This document shows positions 40,294 to 46,755 of a stretch of 64,000 nt of DNA, one piece after another (within the stretch, counting starts at the first letter, position 1; the number at the start of each line of letters is the position of its first letter). The position numbers and the translations under genes are program-made. Below the pieces are notes generated by a model that was not told the DNA's origin, made no database searches, and worked only from the letters and a program-made list of their open reading frames with translations. Location: positions 372,001-436,000 of the forward strand of contig JACKDP010000004.1 in NCBI GenBank assembly GCA_020633435.1. The letters run 5' to 3'. This DNA comes from Myxococcales bacterium. GTDB taxonomy: Bacteria > Myxococcota_A > Bradymonadia > UBA7976 > UBA1532.

Positions 40294-43053
40294 CTACTCG
40301 CCGAAGTCGCCGTCGAGCTGCCAGGCCGCCTCGCTGCCGGTGAGGCGCGGCCGCCGCAGGCCCAGCGATCCGCCCGCGGGCAGGTCGAACTGCGCCAGGT
40401 CGGGCGGGATGACGAAGGCGGGGATGGGCAGCTCGGGCAGGCCGTCGTTGAGCGCGCGGTCCACGACGCCCTGCAGCACCCGCCGCAGGGTGTCCTCCAG
40501 GACCTCCCGCGTGCGCTGCGGGGTGTCGGCGCTCAGCGCCAGGTAGATGGCCTCCACGCGCACCCCGTCGAAGACGACGTCGCGCTCGCCCTCCAGCCGC
40601 ACCGTCGCCTGCAGCTCGGCGGCGAGCTGCACCCGGAAGGGCTCGGCGAACAGACCCGGGTAGACCACGCCGGCGACCATCGGCCCCATCCAGACCCGCA
40701 GCGTCGCCTCGCCGTCGACCCCGGCGACCATCGGGGCCCCGGGCAGCTCCAGGAAGACCTCGGCGCCATCGGGCAGGTCCCCCGCGACGTTGGCCACCAG
40801 GCCGCCCACGCCCACGTCGAAGTAGCCCGCGCGCCACAGCGTGTGCAGCACCTGGTTGAGCACCGCGATCATCACCGCCCCGCCCACCGTCCGGTCGGCG
40901 GGCAGCTCGTAGAAGCGCGTCCCCGGCGGCAGCGGGATGCCGGGGCTGCGGCCGGCCAGCCGCGCCGGCCCGGCCACCCGCGTCTTGAGGCCGATGACCG
41001 CGCGCTGGGGGTTGAAGTCGAGCCGCCCCAGGCCCGCGACCACCGACAGCTCCACCGGCTCGCCGCCGAAGAGCGACGGCACCTCGAAGCCCGCGCTGAT
41101 CTCGCCGATGTCCACGCCGCTCAGCAGGTCCTCCAGCACGCGGCTCACGTTGTCGCGCAGGAAGTCCTGCAGCGCGTTGACGACCGTGCGCCGGATGAGG
41201 CCCTCGAAGGCGTTGAAGGCGAGCTCCAGGATGAAGCCCGAGATGAAGCCGCTGAAGTCGGCGTCCAGCCGCGCGACGTTGACCTCGTTGATGTTCCTCA
41301 ATGAAACCGTAGGGTTGCCGTTGAACTGCAGGCCCACGTCGAAGGTGAGATCCATGACGATCTGGTCGGTGCCGATGCGCGCCCGGTTGCCGAGCGTGCC
41401 CAGGAACCGGGCGTAGACGTCCAGGTTGCGGATGACGAAGCGCGCCCGGAAGCCCCCATCCACCAGCGTCAGATCGAGGGTGTTGCGGCCCCCGATGCGC
41501 AGGTCGGTGTACTCGGCGCCGAAGCTGAACAGGCACGCCCCCAGCACCCGCACATGGCACTCGCGCGGGACGATGGGGTTCTGCGCCAGGGCCGCCTGGT
41601 GGATGGTGTCGCGCAGGCCGGCGCTGTTCACCACCCGCCGCAGCACGTCGGCGAGGCTCTGCATCGGCCGGTCGGGCTCGCCGTCGTCGAGGCCCCCCTG
41701 GCCCAGCCGCAGCAACACCGCGTCGTCCAGCGGGCGGTTCTCGGGGAGGTACTCGTCGGCCGCGTAGTACGCGCAGAACGTCGAGTTCTCGTTCATGCCG
41801 TCGCTGGCGACGATCTCATGGACGTTGAGCCCGAAGCCCACCGGCACGTCGGCGCGGAAGCTCCCGTCGGCCCCCAGATCCACGGGGCGCCCGTCCACCG
41901 TCAGCGACTCGACGCCCGCGATGTCGGCGACGCGGCCGCGCAGGGTGCCGTGGCCGCCCTCGGGCCGCACGATGTAGCTGCCGGCCCCAGGCTCGTCGCA
42001 GACGATGCCCGGGCCGCCGAAGTCCACCAGGATCTCGCGCTCGGCGATGAGGTGGCGCCCCTCGAAGGTGGGCGGCTGGACCTCCGCCGTGAGCGTGTAG
42101 CGGCCCTCCGGGGTGGCGCGGTAGCGGCCCACCCCGAAGCCGGGCAGCGCCGGCGCCGTGGCGAAGACCACCGGGGCCTCGGGCACCGGGTTGTCGAACT
42201 CGTCGGTGACCTGGGGCACGACCTCGAGGACCTGCCCCACCCGGTACACCGGCCGCGACGGGAAGAGGCCGACGGCGAGGCGCGCCGGCAGGCCGGCCTG
42301 CACGCGCACCGGCACCCCCGGCGCTGACTCCGCGCCCGGGGCCGCGCAGGTGACGTCAAACGTCCCCGCGCTCGTGAACCGCAGCCAGCGGCGGCCCTCC
42401 GCGTCGACCCGGTCGAAGAACTGGTCCGGCACGGGATCGACGCGCACGTCCAGGCGCTCGGGCGTGGCCGCGTTGCCGAAGGCGTCGAACGCCCGGCAGC
42501 GCACCTCCGTCTCGTCGCCCGCCTCCAGCTCCGTGTCCGCGACCTCCGTCGTCACCACCGCCGCCGCCGCCGGCGTCACCGTCCAGATCGCGGGCGTCGG
42601 GTCGCGCAGGCCCTGCTCGGGGGCGGTGCAGATCAGCTCGTAGTCCCGCGCGATCTCGCCGGTGAACTGGTCGCCCTCCCGGCTGAAGCCGTGATCGGGG
42701 CGGACCTCGACGACCGTGCGCAGGCCCGGGATGGGCTCGCCCTGCTGGTCGAGGACCTCGCAGCCCACCCGCACCGAGAGGCCGGCGGGCGTCCGCCGGT
42801 CGCCGACGCGCGTCTCCACCGCGAAGGGCACCTGGTCGAAGGCGGCCGAGTCGACCTCGGGGCCCATGTCCCGCGTCTCGGGCGGCACCGAGCGGTCGCG
42901 GCGGCTGCTCGTCCGGGCGTCCACCTGGGCGTCGTACAGCACGCCCGCGTCCGAGACGCGCACCCCGGGCGGGGCGGACGGATCGAAGGGCGCCACCTGC
43001 TCGTCATCGCACGCGGACAGCAACAGCAAGAAGCACAGGCTCAGGCGACGCAT
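40294..43053 (-). CDS. Large lipoprotein with Ig-like N-terminal region and amphipathic beta/helical C-terminal half
   Basis: This 919-residue protein's ATG 43053 has SD GAGGAG. Lipobox LLLLSAC (Cys 15). N-terminal Ig-like strands (VRVGCEVLDQQGEPIPGL, ADTELEAGDETEVRCRAFD) repeat over about 80-400. The C-terminal 450 residues alternate long amphipathic stretches (LDADFSGFISGFILELAFNAFEGLIRRTVVNALQDFLRDNV, EDTLRRVLQGVVDRALNDGLPELPIPAFVIPPDL) in the manner of TULIP/BPI-like lipid-binding tubes, which is only a guess from the pattern. It is outer-membrane or periplasmic. There is no clear homologue in the window. Confidence 0.78.
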   Translation of the reverse strand: MRRLSLCFLLLLSACDDEQVAPFDPSAPPGVRVSDAGVLYDAQVDARTSSRRDRSVPPETRDMGPEVDSAAFDQVPFAVETRVGDRRTPAGLSVRVGCEVLDQQGEPIPGLRTVVEVRPDHGFSREGDQFTGEIARDYELICTAPEQGLRDPTPAIWTVTPAAAAVVTTEVADTELEAGDETEVRCRAFDAFGNAATPERLDVRVDPVPDQFFDRVDAEGRRWLRFTSAGTFDVTCAAPGAESAPGVPVRVQAGLPARLAVGLFPSRPVYRVGQVLEVVPQVTDEFDNPVPEAPVVFATAPALPGFGVGRYRATPEGRYTLTAEVQPPTFEGRHLIAEREILVDFGGPGIVCDEPGAGSYIVRPEGGHGTLRGRVADIAGVESLTVDGRPVDLGADGSFRADVPVGFGLNVHEIVASDGMNENSTFCAYYAADEYLPENRPLDDAVLLRLGQGGLDDGEPDRPMQSLADVLRRVVNSAGLRDTIHQAALAQNPIVPRECHVRVLGACLFSFGAEYTDLRIGGRNTLDLTLVDGGFRARFVIRNLDVYARFLGTLGNRARIGTDQIVMDLTFDVGLQFNGNPTVSLRNINEVNVARLDADFSGFISGFILELAFNAFEGLIRRTVVNALQDFLRDNVSRVLEDLLSGVDIGEISAGFEVPSLFGGEPVELSVVAGLGRLDFNPQRAVIGLKTRVAGPARLAGRSPGIPLPPGTRFYELPADRTVGGAVMIAVLNQVLHTLWRAGYFDVGVGGLVANVAGDLPDGAEVFLELPGAPMVAGVDGEATLRVWMGPMVAGVVYPGLFAEPFRVQLAAELQATVRLEGERDVVFDGVRVEAIYLALSADTPQRTREVLEDTLRRVLQGVVDRALNDGLPELPIPAFVIPPDLAQFDLPAGGSLGLRRPRLTGSEAAWQLDGDFGE

Positions 43054-43133
43054 CAGGCACTCCTCCTCGACCCGGGGGAGCATAGCAGCACACGGCGTCC
43101 GGGCGGACCAGCGTGACACTTCCGCGCGTCGAC

Positions 43134-43155
43134 GTCTCGGCGTCACCGCCGAGAC
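43134..43155 (+). promoter_or_regulatory. Strong hairpin immediately before the Shine-Dalgarno
   Basis: Arms GTCTCGGCG (43134-43142) and CGCCGAGAC (43147-43155) pair perfectly around a TCAC loop. The SD (CGGAGG) begins 2 nt after the stem and the ATG is at 43167. Placed in the 5' leader, it could modulate translation or mRNA stability. It is also compatible with a DNA operator. Confidence 0.55.
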
Positions 43156-43166
43156 CCGGAGGACCC

Positions 43167-44339
43167 ATGCGCCCGCTGCTCCTGTTGCTGCCCCTCCTGC
43201 CCGTGCCCGCGCTGGGGCAGGCGGACATCACCGCCTGCGGCGACAGCCGCACGGCCATCGCGTGGACGCAGCCCCCACGCAAGGCCCTGGACGACCCCGA
43301 GGCCACGCGCTGGCCCGTCGACGCCACCATCCGCATCGCCTACGGCGGCACCCGCTGCCCCTCCCCCGACGAGTTCGAGCTGGAGGACGAGGCGGGCGGC
43401 GTCGTGCCGGCGCAGGTCCGCATCGAGACGCCGCCCCTGCTCGCCGCCCACGACGAGCTGCCCCTGACGCTCATCGAGGTCGATCCGGTGCCCATCCTGG
43501 AGCCCCGCGCGACCTACCGCCTCGTCTGGCGCGCCCCCGAGCCCAAGCTGGCCTCGTTCGAGAACTTCACCTTGGAGTTCAAGACGTTGGCGCGCGACAT
43601 GCTGCCGCTGCCCTTCGACGAGTTCGAGGGCATCCTGGCCGTCGGCCAGCAGGAGGGCCGCTGCGGGGCCGACCTCGGCAACCCCGTGCTCGTCACGCCC
43701 GAGCCCAACGATCCCCCCGGCTGCGTCACCGGGACGCGCGTCCTCGTCCAGGTCCGGTTCCGCACCGTCAACCGCCGCGACGTGGCCTACGTCATCGAGC
43801 GCACCTCGTCGACGCCCCTGGACGCCGAGCGCAACCCCATCACCGCCGAGGCCGACACGACGCCCATCGCCGTGGCCTACATCGGCGGCGGCGAGGACTT
43901 CTTCGTGCCCCAGGTGGCCGACGGCCTCGTCCGCGTGCCCGTGCCCGACTCGCCCATGCCGCGCCGGGACTGCTTCGCCGTGCGCATGCTCGACGCCCAG
44001 GGCCTGCCCCAGGGCGGCGAGGGCGAGGCCTGCACCGACATGCCCTTCGACTTCCCCTGCCTGCCCTCGAACATGATGAGCGAGGCCCCCTCCCCCGATC
44101 CGGTGCCCGTCCTGGCCTGCCCCAACATCGGCCTGAACGGGGCCGATCCCAACGCCCGGCCGCCGGCCGACGGGCCGGACGCCGACGGCGGCGTGGACGC
44201 CGCGGATGGCGGCAACAGCGACGGCTGCTGCCGTGTCGTCGACGGCGACGGCGGCCCCGGCGGCGTGGCCGCCTTCCTCGTCATCACCCTCCTCGCCAAC
44301 CGGCGGCGTCGCGGCGGTTCTGCTACCCTCTCGGCGTGA
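43167..44339 (+). CDS. Exported protein with MYXO-CTERM-like C-terminal sorting tail
   Basis: This 390-residue protein has signal MRPLLLLLPLLPVPALGQA. The body consists of beta-domains with paired Cys (DITACGDSRTAIAW; GRCGADLGNP...GCVTGTRVLVQVRFRTV; RRDCFAVRMLD...CTDMPFDFPC). The C-terminus is DGCCRVVDGDGG-PGGVAAFLVITLLANRRRRGG. This is a Cys-Cys motif, short linker, transmembrane segment and Arg cluster, the layout of the MYXO-CTERM signal thought to be processed and surface-attached in Myxococcota. ATG is preceded by CGGAGG. The function is unknown. Confidence 0.82.
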   Translation: MRPLLLLLPLLPVPALGQADITACGDSRTAIAWTQPPRKALDDPEATRWPVDATIRIAYGGTRCPSPDEFELEDEAGGVVPAQVRIETPPLLAAHDELPLTLIEVDPVPILEPRATYRLVWRAPEPKLASFENFTLEFKTLARDMLPLPFDEFEGILAVGQQEGRCGADLGNPVLVTPEPNDPPGCVTGTRVLVQVRFRTVNRRDVAYVIERTSSTPLDAERNPITAEADTTPIAVAYIGGGEDFFVPQVADGLVRVPVPDSPMPRRDCFAVRMLDAQGLPQGGEGEACTDMPFDFPCLPSNMMSEAPSPDPVPVLACPNIGLNGADPNARPPADGPDADGGVDAADGGNSDGCCRVVDGDGGPGGVAAFLVITLLANRRRRGGSATLSA

Positions 44340-44352
44340 CCGGGAGGGAGAG

Positions 44353-44817
44353 ATGGCCCCACAGCTGCGCGCCCGCCTCTGGATCGCCCTCGGCCTGACG
44401 GGCCTGCCCGCCTGCAGCGAGGACGCCGATCCAGGGCCTGACGCCCAGGCCGGCGCGGACGCGGCCCGCCCTCTCGACGCCGGGCCGCTGCCGCCGCCCC
44501 TCGTCTGCCCCCCGGACGACGATCCCATGGCCCTCTCGGGCCCCTGCTGCGACGCGCTGGCGTGCTACCGGCCCGCCGACGGCGCCGCCTGCCTGGTCGA
44601 CGACGACTACGCCATCGCCGCGGCCCTGGGCCACACCAGCCCGGGCTCGGGGGAGTGCCTCTGCGGGACGAGCGGCCCGTACGATCCCGTGGCCTCGGGC
44701 GGGCAGGTGGGCGACTGCTGCTACGTCATCACGATCCAGTGGTGCACCGGGCGTCCCCTCGTCGTCGCCGGCGTCGCCCGCGTGGCGCCCCTCACCCGGC
44801 GGGCCGACTGGTGCTGA
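44353..44817 (+). CDS. Cys-rich lipoprotein next to a ferritin-like gene
   Basis: This 154-residue protein has a signal with lipobox LPAC (Cys about 18), then a DPGPDAQAGADAARPLDAG linker. The mature region has nine or so Cys (LVCPPDD, GPCCDALACYRPADGAACLVDDDYAIAAALGHTSPGSGECLCG, GDCCYVITIQWCTGRPL). The gene overlaps the next by 7 bp. In myxobacteria, as I recall, such Cys-rich lipoproteins often precede ferritin-like proteins, so they may form a metal-handling pair; that is context, not demonstrated. SD GGGAGGGAG. Confidence 0.8.
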   Translation: MAPQLRARLWIALGLTGLPACSEDADPGPDAQAGADAARPLDAGPLPPPLVCPPDDDPMALSGPCCDALACYRPADGAACLVDDDYAIAAALGHTSPGSGECLCGTSGPYDPVASGGQVGDCCYVITIQWCTGRPLVVAGVARVAPLTRRADWC

Positions 44818-45479
44818 CGCTGGACGCCGACCTGCGCGCCCGCGTCGCCGACGAGTGGGCCCAGGACGGCCTCATGGAGCACGCCTCCGTGGCCTCCTTC
44901 GCCCGCTTCACGCTGCACCTGCTGGCCGTGGGCGCGCCGCCGGCGCTGGTGGACGAGGCCCTGCAGGCCGGCCGCGACGAGATCGAGCACGCGCGCCTGT
45001 GCTTTCGGCTGGCCCAGCGGGTCGGCGGCGCGGCCGTCGGGCCGGGGCCCCTGCCCCTCGACGGCGACGTCATCGGCGACGTCTCCCTGCCGGCCGTCGT
45101 CCGCGCGGCGGTGGCGGAGGGCTGCGTCGGCGAGACGGTCGCGGCGATGGAGGCCGGCGCCGCCCTCGAGCGGGCCGAGGACGTCGAGGTCCGCGCCGCC
45201 CTCCAGATCATCGCCCGGGACGAGGCCCGCCACGCCGAGCTGGCCTGGCGCTTCGTGGGCTGGGCGGTGCAGGCGGACGCCGCCGCGCGGGCGGCCGCCG
45301 AGGACGCCTTCCGGGTCGTGTTGGCCGCGCCGGCTGGCGCTCCCCTCACCGAAGAGGCCGACGTGGACCGCCTCGCGGCCTGGGGTCGCCTGACCCGGCG
45401 CCGCCGGGCCGACGTGCGCGCGGAGGCCCTGGCCGAGGTCGTCGCGCCGACCGCCCAGGCCCTGCTGGCACGAGCCTGA
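44811..45479 (+). CDS. Ferritin-like domain protein
   Basis: This 222-residue protein is a four-helix-bundle diiron-type protein: EWAQDGLMEHASVASFARFTLHLLAVGAP (helix 1, E and H ligands), AGRDEIEHARLCFRLAQR (ExxH), AVAEGCVGETVAAMEAGAALE and IIARDEARHAELAWRFVGWAV (ExxxRDExRHAE), giving paired E/ExxH ligand sets. GTG 44811 lies inside the end of the upstream lipoprotein gene, so the two are coupled. No signal peptide is seen. It may oxidise or store iron, but the substrate is unknown. Confidence 0.85.
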   Translation: MLTLDADLRARVADEWAQDGLMEHASVASFARFTLHLLAVGAPPALVDEALQAGRDEIEHARLCFRLAQRVGGAAVGPGPLPLDGDVIGDVSLPAVVRAAVAEGCVGETVAAMEAGAALERAEDVEVRAALQIIARDEARHAELAWRFVGWAVQADAAARAAAEDAFRVVLAAPAGAPLTEEADVDRLAAWGRLTRRRRADVRAEALAEVVAPTAQALLARA

Positions 45480-45513
45480 CCCCGCAACCCACGAGAAACA
45501 AAGACGAAAGCGC

Positions 45514-46755
45514 CTAGCCGCGGGCGCCGACGGCGGCCAGCAGGCGGTCGGCTTCGGCCCGCCAGGCGCGGGCGGCCTCGGCGTCTCCTTGCCAGCACCG
45601 GGCGCGGGCGGCGTAGGCCCGGGCCAGCTCCAGCGGCTGCTCCAGATCGGCCAGGACCTCCACCGCCGCCGCCAGCACGGCGTCCGCATCCGCGTCTCCC
45701 AGCGCCGCCCGCGCCTCGCCCAGCACGCGCGTCGCCACCCCGGCCCGCGGGCGATCCCCCGACTCCGAGGCCAGCCGCAGGGCCTCGCTCGCCGACGCCG
45801 CCGCCTCCTCCGCGTGGCCCTCGGCCAGGCCCAGCTCGGCCAGCATCCGCCAGGCGTCGGGCAGCAGGTAGCCGGGCCCCTTGCCCGCCGCGCACAGATC
45901 GATGGCCTGCCGCAGCCGCGCCCGGGCCTCGGGGAAGCGCCCCTGCTTCAAGAAGACCTCGCCCAGGTTCGCGTAGCCCACGGCCAGGCCCGCGTGCCCC
46001 GAGCGCTCGCGGATGCGGATGGACTCGGCGAGGAACTGGGCGGCGCGGGCGTAGTCCCCCGTCTCGCCGTGCAGCGTCCCCAGGTTGTTGTAGGCCCGCG
46101 CCAGGCCCTCCCGGTCGCCGCCCTCGGCCTTGATGCGCAGGCCGCGCTGGAACCAGCCCTCGGCGCCCGCGTAGTCGCCCTGCCGCATGGCGAGGATGCC
46201 CAGGTTGTTGTAGGCCGAGGACATGCGCGCCAGGTCGCCCAGGGCCTCGAACGCCGCCAGGGCCAGCCGGTAGTGGCGCTCGGCCTCGGCGTGGGCGCCG
46301 CGCCCGTAGGCCACCACACCCAGGGCGTTGTGCACGGGGCCGAGCAGCGCCGGCTCGTCGGCGCCGAGGGTGGCCAGCAGGGCCGTCAGCCGCCGCACGG
46401 CCTCGTCGGAGCCCCCGTCGCGCCAGGCGAGCCAGGCCTCGTCGCGCTCGATGACCACCGCCACCGTCCGCCCCGCCGGCCGCCCCGCCACCAGCCCGCG
46501 CGCCGTCGCCAGCCGGACCCGCGCCGCCCCCAGCTCACCGCGGGCCTCGTCCACCTCGGCCTGCAGCCGCAGCCGCTCGGCCCGCCGGACGGGGTCGTCG
46601 TCCCGGTCGATGGCGGCGGCCAGCAGGGCGTCGGCCGCCTGCAGATCGCCCTCGGCCCGCCGCCGCTGGGCCAGGGCCTCCTCGGCGGCCGCGCGTCGCG
46701 CCGCCCCCAGCGTCCCGCCAGCCGCGTCGTCGGCGGCGAGGCGCAGCCGCGAGGG
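45514..46755 (-). CDS. TPR-repeat C-terminal part of a frameshifted CHAT-STAND protein
   Basis: This frame (about 410 residues) begins where the ATPase frame becomes nonsense (about 46735-46765) and ends at 45514. It consists of ~8 tetratricopeptide repeats (PVHNALGVVAYGRGAHAEAERHYRLALAAFEALGD, AYNNLGILAMRQGDYAGAEGWFQRGL, AYNNLGTLHGETGDYARAAQFLAES, VGYANLGEVFLKQGRFPEARARL). No start codon or SD lies near the join. It therefore looks like the missing sensor end of the upstream ORF, separated by a one-base insertion or two-base loss. The frameshift may be a mutation, a recoding site or a sequence error. The right boundary given is approximate. Confidence 0.75.
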   Translation of the reverse strand, partial: PSRLRLAADDAAGGTLGAARRAAAEEALAQRRRAEGDLQAADALLAAAIDRDDDPVRRAERLRLQAEVDEARGELGAARVRLATARGLVAGRPAGRTVAVVIERDEAWLAWRDGGSDEAVRRLTALLATLGADEPALLGPVHNALGVVAYGRGAHAEAERHYRLALAAFEALGDLARMSSAYNNLGILAMRQGDYAGAEGWFQRGLRIKAEGGDREGLARAYNNLGTLHGETGDYARAAQFLAESIRIRERSGHAGLAVGYANLGEVFLKQGRFPEARARLRQAIDLCAAGKGPGYLLPDAWRMLAELGLAEGHAEEAAASASEALRLASESGDRPRAGVATRVLGEARAALGDADADAVLAAAVEVLADLEQPLELARAYAARARCWQGDAEAARAWRAEADRLLAAVGARG

